This document shows positions 37,953 to 49,297 of a stretch of DNA of 64,000 nt, in pieces; within the stretch, counting starts at the first letter, position 1; the number at the start of each line of letters is the position of its first letter. The stretch lies in the NCBI RefSeq assembly GCF_904846075.1, contig NZ_CAJGZH010000001.1, forward strand, positions 372,001 to 436,000, given 5' to 3'. The translations under genes and the position numbers were made by a program. Source of the stretch: Psychrobacter glacincola. Its GTDB lineage: Bacteria > Pseudomonadota > Gammaproteobacteria > Pseudomonadales > Moraxellaceae. The notes under the pieces are model-generated. The model did not search any database. It saw only the letters and a program-made list of their open reading frames with translations, and was not told the origin of the DNA.

Positions 37953-39308
37953 ATGAGATTAGTGGTCATTGGGGTCAATCACAAAACTGCACCAGTCGCT
38001 CTGAGAGAGCGCTTGGCGCTTGTGGGTGACGATGTGAATATCGCTCTCAAACAATTAGAGGCCTTTACTGATGGCAGTGTGATTGTTTCTACTTGCAATC
38101 GTACGGAAATCTATGCGCTTGTGCCGCAGCTAGCAGAGCCGCAAGATGTTCCCTCTATGTCTGCTAATGGCGCGGTCGGTGCTCAGACATCTTCGGCGGC
38201 TATTAGTGCTCATATCTTAAAAATTAAAGCGTGGCTTGCTGACTTTAAGCAGTTGTCACTGTCTGAGATTGATCCTTATCTTTATGTGCACCGTGACACT
38301 CACGCGCTGACCCATTGGCTTAGAGTTGCCGCAGGGCTTGACTCTATGATATTGGGTGAGCCGCAGATACTCGGTCAAATCAAGCGCTCAGTACAGCTCG
38401 CGCAAGAACAAAAAGCGCTGAGTAATCAGCTTGGCTGGATTATCGATCAAGTATTTGCTGCTGCCAAACGCGTCCGTAACGAGACCCAAGTAGGTGCTCA
38501 AGCAGTATCGCTTAGCTATGCGGCTGCCAAATTGGTGACGCAAATATTTGATGATTTGCCCAGTCGCACATTGCTGGTGGTCGCGGCAGGTGAGATGAAC
38601 CGTTTGGTTGCCACCCACATTGCTGGGCTTGGTGTAGGTCGCGTGATTATTTGCAACCGCAACCCTGAGCGCGCTGAAGCGCTGGCAGTGGAGCTGCGCC
38701 GCGCAGGTCACTTGGTAGAAGTCAGACCTTTGCAAGAGTTACCACAAGTTTTAGCAGAAGCCGATATCGTTAGTAGCTGTAGCGGTAGTATGGACGTGTT
38801 GATTGATAAAACCATGACTTTGCGGGCGCTGAAACATCGTCGTTATCAGCCCATGTTGATGATTGACTTAGCCGTGCCGCGCGATATTGACTCGACCATT
38901 AGTCGTATTGATGATGTTTATCTCTACTCTGTCGATGATTTACAACACGTGATCGCTGGCAATATCGAACAGCGTAGGCAAGCGGCAGTCGATGCTGAAC
39001 TGCTCGTTAGCCAATTAGTCGTTGAGATGGATCGCAGCTTTCAAGTGCGCCAAGTTGGTAAAGACATTCAGCAGTATCGCACGCATACGCAGGACCAAGT
39101 AGATAAACTCCTGCATGAATCCATTGCCAAGCTACAACAGGATAATGCCAGTCCTGAAGATATTATCATTGAGCTGTCACGCCGCCTGACACAGACGCTA
39201 ACCCACGCACCATCGAAGCTCATGCGCAAGGCTGCCCGTGAAGGGGATAGTGAACTGCTAGACTTTGTGGTGTCTGGGCTGCAAGAGGCTCATCGCGGAC
39301 GTCGATAG
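37953..39308 (+). CDS. hemA: Glutamyl-tRNA reductase
   Basis: First enzyme of the C5 pathway: reduces glutamyl-tRNA to glutamate-1-semialdehyde, the substrate of HemL (14732-16036). The 451-residue protein has GVNHKTAPVALRERLAL, the catalytic cysteine C48 in VSTCNRTEIY, HWLRVAAGLDSMILGEPQILGQIK, VRNETQVGAQAVSLSYAA, the NADPH domain (LLVVAAGEMNRLVATHIAGLG, IICNRNPERAEAL) and DLAVPRDID. It is about 30 residues longer than E. coli HemA (418), mostly from an Ala/Ser-rich insertion at about residues 60-85. No Shine-Dalgarno sequence is evident. Confidence 0.96.
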   Translation: MRLVVIGVNHKTAPVALRERLALVGDDVNIALKQLEAFTDGSVIVSTCNRTEIYALVPQLAEPQDVPSMSANGAVGAQTSSAAISAHILKIKAWLADFKQLSLSEIDPYLYVHRDTHALTHWLRVAAGLDSMILGEPQILGQIKRSVQLAQEQKALSNQLGWIIDQVFAAAKRVRNETQVGAQAVSLSYAAAKLVTQIFDDLPSRTLLVVAAGEMNRLVATHIAGLGVGRVIICNRNPERAEALAVELRRAGHLVEVRPLQELPQVLAEADIVSSCSGSMDVLIDKTMTLRALKHRRYQPMLMIDLAVPRDIDSTISRIDDVYLYSVDDLQHVIAGNIEQRRQAAVDAELLVSQLVVEMDRSFQVRQVGKDIQQYRTHTQDQVDKLLHESIAKLQQDNASPEDIIIELSRRLTQTLTHAPSKLMRKAAREGDSELLDFVVSGLQEAHRGRR

Positions 39309-39722
39309 TCATTATTGACTGATCAAAAAAACGTAAGTGGCGCAAACCTTATTATTGCGCAAACATATCGTTGTCAACCTGCATTATCAGTGCTAATATC
39401 AAGCTGTTATGAGTATATTAAGCGATGATAATCTTTTGTTATACGCGAGCGGTTATTTTCTAAAAACCTTAGTGTATATGTTCTCGCTTGATGCCTATTC
39501 ATCTCATCAGTTGTTAGTGACCATTATTAGCCTACCACCGCGTAGCCCCTATAGTGGCGCACCTGTTCTGTACGACTTTGTCTAAAATCAATAAAAACAC
39601 GGCGTGCAAAACACAATCACCAACGGCAATAGCGCTAGGATAAAGTGCTATATCGTCAACCCTGCGTCATGCTCTCGACTATTACCCCACATTAATATTC
39701 AGTTAATACTACCCATAGTAGT
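39309..39722. other. Intergenic region after hemA
   Basis: No ORF of note. Contains a perfect small hairpin ATACTAC-CCATA-GTAGTAT at about 39706-39724, just before the 16-bp repeat array. Nothing else supported. Confidence 0.45.
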
Positions 39723-39850
39723 ATCTAGCTGCTATGCAATCTAACGACTATGCTATTGGTCAGCAATGCTATTTGACAGCCATATTATTTAACAAAAACG
39801 TTATTTGACAACAATGTTATCTAATAGAAGTATTATTTGGCTAAGTTGGC
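39723..39850. repeat. Degenerate 16-bp tandem repeat array, eight units
   Basis: Eight consecutive units of exactly 16 bp starting at 39723, 39739, 39755, 39771, 39787, 39803, 39819 and 39835, for example ATTTGACAACAATGTT, ATTTGACAGCCATATT, ATCTAACGACTATGCT. Each begins AT(C/T)T and most end in (A/T)TG(C/T)T-like sequence. The array ends about 120 bp before the aminotransferase start. Confidence 0.75.
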
Positions 39851-39973
39851 GAACAGTAGGTGTCTAGATTGGTTAGCGTTATTAAGGCAGGTTGGTTTAA
39901 GAGAGTATCTGGATTTTGCTATAGCCAATGCTTGAGAAAATTAAACTATCTAACTATAAACTAGGAGCTTCCT

Positions 39974-41107
39974 ATGACTGCATTACGTCAAGATATTGAT
40001 CCAAACGGCTTATTAGAATACTCAGTGGTCTATACTGACCGCGCCTTAAACCACATGTCAAAAGTCTTTCAACAAGTGATGAATGACTTATCTAGCGACC
40101 TAAAATCTGTATATAACGCCGAAGCAGTGGTCATTGTACCCGGTGCTGGTACTTATGGAATGGAAGCCGTTGCGCGCCAATTGGCCAATGATGAAGATTG
40201 CCTCATTATTCGTAACGGTTGGTTTAGCTATCGCTGGACGCAAATTTTAGAAAAAGGCAAAATCGCCAAGTCGTCTACGGTATTGACGGCACATCGTGAA
40301 GAGGGTGAGTCACCAAAACCATTTGCCCCCGTTGATATCGATGAAGCCGTTGCTAAAATTAAAGCAGAGAAACCAGCAGTGGTCTTTGCGCCGCACGTCG
40401 AAACCTCATCGGGTATTATTTTATCATCAGACTATATCAAAGCGCTAAGCGCGGCTGTACATAGCGTTGGCGGTTTATTGGTCATTGATTGTATCGCTTC
40501 AGGTTGTGTGTGGTTGGACATGAAAGACTTGGGTATTGATGTTCTCATCAGCGCCCCGCAAAAAGGGTGGAGCAGCACTCCGTGTGCAGGCTTAGTCATG
40601 CTAAGCGCTGCGGCAATCGAAAAAGTAGACAATACAGAATCAGATAGCTTTAGCTTAGACTTAAAGCAGTGGTTAAATGTCATGCGTGCCTATGAAAATG
40701 GCGGTCACGCTTATCATGCCACCATGCCAACCGATAGCTTACGTCAATTCCGCGATACTATTTTAGAGTCAAAAGAGATTGGCTTTGATAAATTGCGTGA
40801 TGCGCAGTGGCAATTGGGCAACCGTATTCGTGAAGTATTAGCCGCTAAAGGCATTGAAAGCGTTGCGGCAAAAGGTTTTGAAGCGCCAGGCGTTGTGGTT
40901 GCTTATACCGATCGCGATGATATGCATAAAGGCAGTGCGTTTGCCGAAACAGGCATGCAAATCGCTGCTGGTGTGCCGCTAAAAGTTGGTGAGCCGGATA
41001 ACTTTAAAACGTTCCGCTTAGGTTTATTTGGTCTAGATAAATTGACTGATGTAGACGGAGCGGTACAGCGTTTTGAAACTGCACTTGATGAAGTATTGGC
41101 GAAATAA
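39974..41107 (+). CDS. Class V aminotransferase (alanine/serine-glyoxylate type)
   Basis: A 377-residue PLP enzyme of the alanine-glyoxylate / serine-pyruvate aminotransferase group. Key parts are VVIVPGAGTYGMEAVARQL (about 53-70), ETSSGIIL (143-150), LLVIDCIASGCVWLDMKDLGIDVLISAPQKGWSSTP with the PLP aspartate D172 and Schiff-base lysine K197, and the C-terminal FRLGLFG. It probably moves amino groups between alanine or serine and glyoxylate; the exact pair cannot be read. AGGAG precedes the ATG, and a strong terminator follows. The 16-bp repeat array sits in its upstream region. Confidence 0.88.
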   Translation: MTALRQDIDPNGLLEYSVVYTDRALNHMSKVFQQVMNDLSSDLKSVYNAEAVVIVPGAGTYGMEAVARQLANDEDCLIIRNGWFSYRWTQILEKGKIAKSSTVLTAHREEGESPKPFAPVDIDEAVAKIKAEKPAVVFAPHVETSSGIILSSDYIKALSAAVHSVGGLLVIDCIASGCVWLDMKDLGIDVLISAPQKGWSSTPCAGLVMLSAAAIEKVDNTESDSFSLDLKQWLNVMRAYENGGHAYHATMPTDSLRQFRDTILESKEIGFDKLRDAQWQLGNRIREVLAAKGIESVAAKGFEAPGVVVAYTDRDDMHKGSAFAETGMQIAAGVPLKVGEPDNFKTFRLGLFGLDKLTDVDGAVQRFETALDEVLAK

Positions 41108-41139
41108 TATCTTTATCTCGTAAGATGTTTTTTAAGTAA

Positions 41140-41183
41140 AAAGAATACTGAACCCTCGTAACGAGGGTTCAGTATTTTTTTAC
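41140..41183 (+). terminator. Terminator after the class V aminotransferase
   Basis: 16-bp perfect stem AATACTGAACCCTCGT (41144-41159) / ACGAGGGTTCAGTATT (41161-41176) followed by T6. Confidence 0.92.
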
Positions 41184-41268
41184 CTATTTATTATATTTTA
41201 TAATATAATGTATTTATATAAAACGAAATTCAAAACTGTTTTGATAAAAATTGGCTTAGGTAAATATT

Positions 41269-41706
41269 ATGAGTATACAAATAGATTGGCAGGCCTTTAC
41301 GCCAATTTCCTTGGTAGGCGGTCTGATGCTAGGCGTTGCAACGGTCATCTTGCTATTGGGCATTGGTCGTATTGCGGGTATTAGTGGTATTTTCTCAAGT
41401 CTCTTAAAACCCAAGCGCGTCGAGATGTGGCAGGTGTTATTCATACTTGGTCTTGTTATCTCTCCATTACTTTATGGTCTGGTAAAACCGTTGCCCGACA
41501 TAGAGATTAGTAGCTCTTTGCCACTGCTCATTGGGGCAGGATTACTGGTTGGTTTTGGCACGCGTTTGGGTTCAGGTTGTACCAGTGGACATGGTATCTG
41601 CGGTAATGCGCGACTGTCGCCACGTTCGATGGCGGCGACGGTGACCTTTATGTTGTTTGGTATTGTGACGGTTTATATTGGTCGTCATGTCTTGGGTGTG
41701 ATTTAA
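41269..41706 (+). CDS. YeeE/YedE-family half-transporter (first of pair)
   Basis: A 145-residue membrane protein with about four hydrophobic helices and the family motif GAGLLVGFGTRLGSGCTSGHGICGNARLS, whose cysteine-containing GCTSGHG loop is the signature of sulfur-compound (thiosulfate-type) channels related to TsuA. Here the usual fused two-half protein is split into two genes (this and 41806-42225), as in PmpA/PmpB pairs. Probably an inner-membrane sulfur-compound importer; no sulfurtransferase or regulator gene is next to it. Confidence 0.85.
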   Translation: MSIQIDWQAFTPISLVGGLMLGVATVILLLGIGRIAGISGIFSSLLKPKRVEMWQVLFILGLVISPLLYGLVKPLPDIEISSSLPLLIGAGLLVGFGTRLGSGCTSGHGICGNARLSPRSMAATVTFMLFGIVTVYIGRHVLGVI

Positions 41707-41805
41707 AAATCACATAGACAGTACGTTGCGAAGATAGCGATGACTATTGTTTATATCGGATAGTTATAACCGCTTGGATTAACACATTAGGTGCGAGAAA
41801 AAAAC

Positions 41806-42225
41806 ATGCTAAAAAATATAATTGGATTACTGGCAGGGTTATTATTTGGCTTTGGACTGCTGATATCAGGCATGACCGATCCTGTTAAAGTACAGGGCTT
41901 TTTGGACGTCTTTGGTGCATGGGATATTTCTCTGGCACTGGTGATGGGCGGCGGTCTAATGGTAGCGATAGTCGGTGTACAATTGGCTAAGCGTCAAAAG
42001 ACCAGCTGGATTGGGTCATCAATTGAGATGCCAACCAAAACCACTATTAATAAAAGATTGTTAATCGGCGCGATGCTATTCGGTATCGGCTGGGGTTTGG
42101 TTGGTATTTGCCCAGGTCCCGGTATTGTGCTGCTTGGTACAGGGCAGTGGCAGGCCTATGTCTTTATTCCTGCGATGATAATCGGTATGCTGGTCTATCA
42201 ATGGCTAGAACCAAAACTTAATTAG
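41806..42225 (+). CDS. YeeE/YedE-family half-transporter (second of pair)
   Basis: A 139-residue membrane protein, the C-terminal-half counterpart: LLAGLLFGFGLLISGMTDPVKVQGFLDVFGAWDISLALVMGGG and FGIGWGLVGICPGPGIVLLG, the latter containing the second conserved cysteine loop (GICPGPG). Start at ATG 41806 is preferred over GTG 41791, which lacks a ribosome site; this is not certain. 99 bp after its partner and surely cotranscribed. Followed by a terminator. Confidence 0.85.
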   Translation: MLKNIIGLLAGLLFGFGLLISGMTDPVKVQGFLDVFGAWDISLALVMGGGLMVAIVGVQLAKRQKTSWIGSSIEMPTKTTINKRLLIGAMLFGIGWGLVGICPGPGIVLLGTGQWQAYVFIPAMIIGMLVYQWLEPKLN

Positions 42226-42251
42226 TATGGGCTTGCGTAAGAATAGCCAAG

Positions 42252-42293
42252 CAAAAAGGTCAGTCTAATTCAATTAGGCTGACCCTTTTTTTA
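42252..42293 (+). terminator. Terminator after the YeeE/YedE pair
   Basis: About 15-bp stem (AAAAAGGTCAGTCTAA with TTAGGCTGACCCTTTT, one mismatch and G-T pairs) followed by T; the A-run makes it usable from the right as well. Confidence 0.8.
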
Positions 42294-42354
42294 TCAATGA
42301 TGCTTCATTAATATTAACGATACTTCCGTATTATTAAGGCTTAATGATAAAGTC

Positions 42355-44019
42355 TTACTTAGCGCTAGCCGTTACTTTTGGCGTCTCATGTGCCAATGAT
42401 TTAGCCGCTTGACGCAGCTCAAACTTCTGCACTTTACCGGTGCTGGTTTTTGGAATTTCAGCAAAGATAATATATTTGGGCACTTTAAAACCCGCCAAAT
42501 GCTGCTTGCAATGTTCCATCACATGGTCGCGCTGCAAGGTGCTGTCTTCATGAATCTCGATGAAGGCGACAGGTACTTCGCCCCATTTATCATGCGGCGC
42601 GGCGACGACCGCACAGCTTTGGATTTCTGGCATTTTATATAAGACGTTTTCGACTTCGATACTAGAGATATTTTCGCCACCTGAAATGATGATGTCTTTG
42701 AGCCTGTCCATGATTTTTATATAACCATCAGGATATTTAATGCCCAAATCACCAGTACGGAACCAACCATCAGCAAAGGCTTCTTCGGTGGCTTTACGGC
42801 TTTTTAGATAACCTTTCATAACCATATTGCCGCGCAATGCTAGCTCGCCCATTTCTTCGCCATCCGCGGCAACTGGCTCCGTGGTGCCTTGTTTAAATAG
42901 CTCAAAGCCAGTCATCAAATGTGACGTGACGCCCTGACGTGATTTCTTTTGTGCACGAGTAGCGACATCCAGTTCATCCCATTCTGCTTGTTCCGCGCAG
43001 ACGGTGACTGGACCATAGACTTCGGTAAGACCGTAAACGTGCGAGATATGAAAGCCCATAGCTTCCATGGCGGCGAGCATGGTTTCAGACGGCGGCGCAC
43101 CAGCGACCCAGCCTTTGACTTCATGATTGATGGCGTCTTTATATTCAGCTTTGCCGCCAGCAATCATATTATGCACCACAGGCGCTGAGCAATAATGGCT
43201 GACTTTATGCTTGGCAATCAGTTGCAAAATCAAATCAGCATCAATCTTGCGCAAGCAGACGTTGACGCCCGCACGTTCGGCAATCGTCCACGGAAAGCAC
43301 CAACCATTACAGTGAAATAATGGCAGCGTCCATAGATACATCGGGTGCTTGGGCATATCCCAATCTAAAATATTGGAGACGGCATTGAGTGTCGCGCCGC
43401 GGTGATGATAGACCACGCCTTTAGGCTTGCCAGTGGTGCCAGAGGTATAGTTGAGGGCGATAGCATCCCATTCATCTAATGGTTTTTCCCAATTATCCAA
43501 ACTGTCTGCGCTGGCGATTAATGCTTCGTAGCTCATTTGCCCAAAGCGCTCAATATCGAGCGCTGCATCGGTCGCATGAATAACGATAAGATTAGGAAAC
43601 GCTTCATCGATAATCTCAGCATGCTCAGCAAACTCGCTGTCTAAAATCAACACTTTGGCTTCTGAGTGTTGCAGACAGAAGGTCAGGGCATTGATATCGA
43701 GACGGGTGTTCAGTGTACAAAGCACACCGCCTGACATGGGCACCCCAAAAGCGCATTCGACCATCGCTGGCGTGTTCGGCATCATGACCGCCACCGTGTC
43801 ATTTTTATCGATGCCTAATTTACGTAGACCATCAGCCAGTTGTCTGCAACGATCGTAAGTCTGTTGCCATGTTTGGGTCAGATTATTATGTTCAAGATCG
43901 TCATAGATAATAGCGGTTCTGTTAGGATAGACCTGAGCGCTGCGGATAATGAAGTCAATAGGGGTAAGCGGTTGATGGTTGGCAGCATTTTTGCCGAGAC
44001 CTGTGTGGAAGTCTGTCAT
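42355..44019 (-). CDS. Medium-chain acyl-CoA synthetase (AlkK-like)
   Basis: A 554-residue AMP-forming acyl-CoA ligase. AMP-binding loop YTSGTTGKPKGVVYHHRG (191-208), LPLFHCNGWCFPWT, GLTEVYGPVTVC, WFRTGDLGIKYPDGYIKIMDRLKDIIISGGENISSIEVE and C-terminal PKTSTGKVQKFELR with the catalytic lysine. The HHRGATLNA and HCNGWCFPW blocks place it with AlkK and DmdB-like medium-chain or 3-methylmercaptopropionyl-CoA ligases, not with FadD. AAAGGA precedes the start. The divergent neighbour is fadH, fitting fatty-acid use. Confidence 0.88.
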   Translation of the reverse strand: MTDFHTGLGKNAANHQPLTPIDFIIRSAQVYPNRTAIIYDDLEHNNLTQTWQQTYDRCRQLADGLRKLGIDKNDTVAVMMPNTPAMVECAFGVPMSGGVLCTLNTRLDINALTFCLQHSEAKVLILDSEFAEHAEIIDEAFPNLIVIHATDAALDIERFGQMSYEALIASADSLDNWEKPLDEWDAIALNYTSGTTGKPKGVVYHHRGATLNAVSNILDWDMPKHPMYLWTLPLFHCNGWCFPWTIAERAGVNVCLRKIDADLILQLIAKHKVSHYCSAPVVHNMIAGGKAEYKDAINHEVKGWVAGAPPSETMLAAMEAMGFHISHVYGLTEVYGPVTVCAEQAEWDELDVATRAQKKSRQGVTSHLMTGFELFKQGTTEPVAADGEEMGELALRGNMVMKGYLKSRKATEEAFADGWFRTGDLGIKYPDGYIKIMDRLKDIIISGGENISSIEVENVLYKMPEIQSCAVVAAPHDKWGEVPVAFIEIHEDSTLQRDHVMEHCKQHLAGFKVPKYIIFAEIPKTSTGKVQKFELRQAAKSLAHETPKVTASAK

Positions 44020-46587
<2,568 letters not shown>

Positions 46588-46608
46588 GGTTTAGTTCAGA
46601 AGTAATGA

Positions 46609-46642
46609 GAGCGGCAAGATAGATTATCTTGCCGCTTTTTTT
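46609..46642 (+). terminator. Terminator after fadH
   Basis: AGCGGCAAGATA (46610-46621) / TATCTTGCCGCT (46625-46636) with T7 following. Confidence 0.9.
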
Positions 46643-46731
46643 GTTAGATAATATAGACTTGCTCAGTGTATAGATGATCGTAAAAAGCTATAAGTATCTT
46701 TAAATTACTATTTGGATAAAGGCTAAGAGGT

Positions 46732-47688
46732 ATGAGAAAGGAACACTTTCAATTTGGTGACGTAAATTTTAAATGGGGTGATAAGTTATCTGATATAAAA
46801 GCTCAGCTTCCTGAAAAAGATACGGTAACGCATTCTTATGAAGAAAGCTATATGCCTGAAACAGTCACTATAAAACTGTCTGAAATGTGGTCTCTTAAAG
46901 TTGCTTACTGTCATTTTAGTGCAGCAGATGATGACCGATTGATAGATTCAATATGGATCAACATCCCAGCACAACTATTTAATAGACAACCAATGATTAA
47001 AAAGCTAATAGCATATTTAGGATCAGAGTCAAACTACTCCTCCGATAGCCATTACTGTAGTGGTAACGTAGTAGAACACTGTGAATGGATATTTGATAAT
47101 TGTGTCATTGGCGTTAGCATGTATGGCGGCGTACGAGAGGAAGACGACGAAAGAATTATTGGCTGTTTATCTATATCATTAAGTGATGTAGAGCTTTTAG
47201 ATTCATTGTATTCAAAGCCTATACGTGATGTAGAGTATAAAATGGCTGACGAGGTTGATATCAGCACTATCCAACTTTTTCAGACACAGCAAGCACAGAG
47301 TATGCGACGGTCAAGGGAAAGAGAAGAGTTTCCGAACCATCCTGCTGCTTTCGTCATCCGAGCATTCGATGGGCTGCACAAAGACATGCTTTTTCAAACC
47401 CCATTACTTGTTAGCTCAAACATAACTGAATCTGAAGTTTGCACGTGGCAATCTATGACAGGAGATTATTATTTATCGAACTATTGGCAAACTGTAAAAC
47501 TAGAGAATAATATTTCATCTAAGTGGACTAATCTATTACCCACTAAGTCTTTTGGTGTCTGCTATGTTTCGATAGGAGGTCTGCTAATTATTGACGAAGA
47601 TAGTAGACCTGAGACAAAAGTATTTGCTGAGCATATTGAAAAAATAATTAAGTCTAAGATAGCGTATTACGAAACATATAACTGTTAG
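46732..47688 (+). CDS. Hypothetical protein in the PAAR/effector accessory block
   Basis: A 318-residue protein that I do not recognise. It is hydrophilic, without signal peptide or membrane segments, and has many Trp, Asp and Ser. The N-terminal part (HFQFGDVNFKWGDKLSDIKAQLPEKD ... WSLKVAYCHFSAADDDRLIDSIWINIP) looks like an alpha/beta domain of the kind seen in contact-dependent or polymorphic-toxin immunity proteins, but this is only an impression. AAGAGG precedes the ATG. AT-rich and codon use like the neighbouring leftward block (47720-50586), towards which it converges. Confidence 0.6.
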   Translation: MRKEHFQFGDVNFKWGDKLSDIKAQLPEKDTVTHSYEESYMPETVTIKLSEMWSLKVAYCHFSAADDDRLIDSIWINIPAQLFNRQPMIKKLIAYLGSESNYSSDSHYCSGNVVEHCEWIFDNCVIGVSMYGGVREEDDERIIGCLSISLSDVELLDSLYSKPIRDVEYKMADEVDISTIQLFQTQQAQSMRRSREREEFPNHPAAFVIRAFDGLHKDMLFQTPLLVSSNITESEVCTWQSMTGDYYLSNYWQTVKLENNISSKWTNLLPTKSFGVCYVSIGGLLIIDEDSRPETKVFAEHIEKIIKSKIAYYETYNC

Positions 47689-47719
47689 GTTACCTAAGTT
47701 AATATCTGGCTCATCATTA

Positions 47720-48514
47720 TCATTGGCTCATGTTTTCAATATCACCTAATGTGAGACCAGTTTCTTGGGTGCTATAAATAACGATACCTTCATCGTCAAT
47801 TTTACCATTCATGACCAATCTACCGATGCGATTGCTGGCTTCTTGATTGCCTTGGTCGGCGGCCTTTTTGTACCATTCAAAAGCTTCGTCATAGTCTTGC
47901 GGCACGCCATAGCCATTCTCGTAGAGACCACCAATATTAAGTTGTGCCACATCTAACCCTTGGTCAGCCGCTTTGGCATACCACTCAAAAGCTTTGTCAT
48001 AGTCTTGCGTCACACCATAACCGTATTCGTAAAAATTACCAATATTATTTTGAGCGTCAAAAGATCCATTGTTAGCTGCTAGTAGATACCACTGCATTGC
48101 TTTTTGATAATCTTGCTCAATACCAATACTCTCATGATACATAATTCCGAGATTGAATTGAGCATCAGAATCTCCTTGGTTAGCAGCTTGCTTAACCCAT
48201 TCAAATGCTTTTTGATAATTTTGATCTACGCCTAAACCTTCATAATACATAATACCTAGATAATGTTTAGCAGGGGCATAGCCTTGATTGGCAGCTTTTT
48301 CAAATAGTTCAAAAGCTTTGTCATCATCTTCAGGGACTGAGTCACCTTCATAGTAGGCTAGTCCGAGTTTATATATTTCAGCAGGAGTGCTTTGATTTGA
48401 CAGTATCTCTGTATTTGATGACTCTGCTGAGCAAGCAGCAGCCATCAAGCCACTAGAGAATAACGTGACCAGTAATAAAGACTGAATTAAAGGGGTGATT
48501 TTTCTTTGATACAT
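47720..48514 (-). CDS. Sel1-repeat lipoprotein
   Basis: A 264-residue secreted protein with a signal peptide ending MAAAC near residue 27 (a plausible lipobox) and six Sel1-like repeats of about 36 residues from residue 44 to 240 (for example AFEWYAKAADQGLDVAQLNIGGLYENGYGVPQDYD). Sel1 repeats form helical solenoids that bind proteins. Last gene of the leftward PAAR locus; Sel1 proteins occur as immunity or accessory proteins next to type VI effectors, so it may neutralise or dock with the cargo. Start at 48514 is chosen because GAGG lies 5 nt before it. Confidence 0.8.
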   Translation of the reverse strand: MYQRKITPLIQSLLLVTLFSSGLMAAACSAESSNTEILSNQSTPAEIYKLGLAYYEGDSVPEDDDKAFELFEKAANQGYAPAKHYLGIMYYEGLGVDQNYQKAFEWVKQAANQGDSDAQFNLGIMYHESIGIEQDYQKAMQWYLLAANNGSFDAQNNIGNFYEYGYGVTQDYDKAFEWYAKAADQGLDVAQLNIGGLYENGYGVPQDYDEAFEWYKKAADQGNQEASNRIGRLVMNGKIDDEGIVIYSTQETGLTLGDIENMSQ

Positions 48515-48619
48515 CAAAACCTCATTAGGAAACTTTATTTAATTGGCTGATTCGGACTCACTTGCTCATAAGTTTTACCCTGTGGTACGGGTATGCAATC
48601 GACCTTTTTTTGCGATTGA

Positions 48620-49297
48620 TCAATCAAGACATGGCTTTATAATTGAAACATCAGCTGAGTCACCTTCAAAATCAAGTTTCTGATTTAAACATTCAATTTT
48701 GCTAATCAACTGTTGTTCTTGTTCTTTACTTAGACTCTGTTCATCGTTGTAGTCTTTCTTAGGGTAGCGGTTGAAATCAAGTGCTAAACCATATTCTCTT
48801 CTAATAATATACTGCAAGTAATCTAACTGAAAATTTTTTCTTCTTATGTCTTCTGGTAAATCATTACTATCACAATCACATATAGTTTCATACCTATTTA
48901 GAATATGAAGTACCTGTGCGTCACCAGCTTTTACTAGTACTTTAGGCGAAGGATAGTAAATAGAAGCCGTACTATATCTATTCCATGCTGTACCATAGTT
49001 CTGCTGAGCAAACTCAATGTCTCCCTTTTTTTCAAGATTAAGCAAAAATTGATAGCTTTCTTCTTTTTTAGCGAGGCTTTTAGGAGCTTTCCATCCATCA
49101 ACGACATGACGTAAAATGGCTTCAGAATCTTCATATTCGTAAACTGTCGAATTTTCTGATGATGAGAGCTCGCTGTCTATTATGGACTTGTCATGGTCTT
49201 GAGAAACAATACGTGTCTGCTCATGATCAATATCATCGTTAGAGGTACATGAGGCAAGCGTTATTAGTACGCATAAAGTGAAGGCGACTTTTATCAT
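48620..49297 (-). CDS. Lipoprotein overlapping the LDT-like gene (candidate immunity protein)
   Basis: A 225-residue protein with a signal peptide and lipobox LASC at residues 14-17. The mature part is helical and acidic, resembling one or two TPR-like pairs (SYQFLLNLEKKGDIEFAQQNYGTAWNRYSTASIYYPSPKVLVKAGDAQV), with a double-Cys CDCDS loop. No family recognised. Its ATG overlaps the stop codon of the preceding gene by one base (TAATG), so the two are translationally coupled. A periplasmic lipoprotein right after a putative peptidoglycan-acting effector is the usual form of an immunity gene. Confidence 0.7.
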   Translation of the reverse strand: MIKVAFTLCVLITLASCTSNDDIDHEQTRIVSQDHDKSIIDSELSSSENSTVYEYEDSEAILRHVVDGWKAPKSLAKKEESYQFLLNLEKKGDIEFAQQNYGTAWNRYSTASIYYPSPKVLVKAGDAQVLHILNRYETICDCDSNDLPEDIRRKNFQLDYLQYIIRREYGLALDFNRYPKKDYNDEQSLSKEQEQQLISKIECLNQKLDFEGDSADVSIIKPCLD

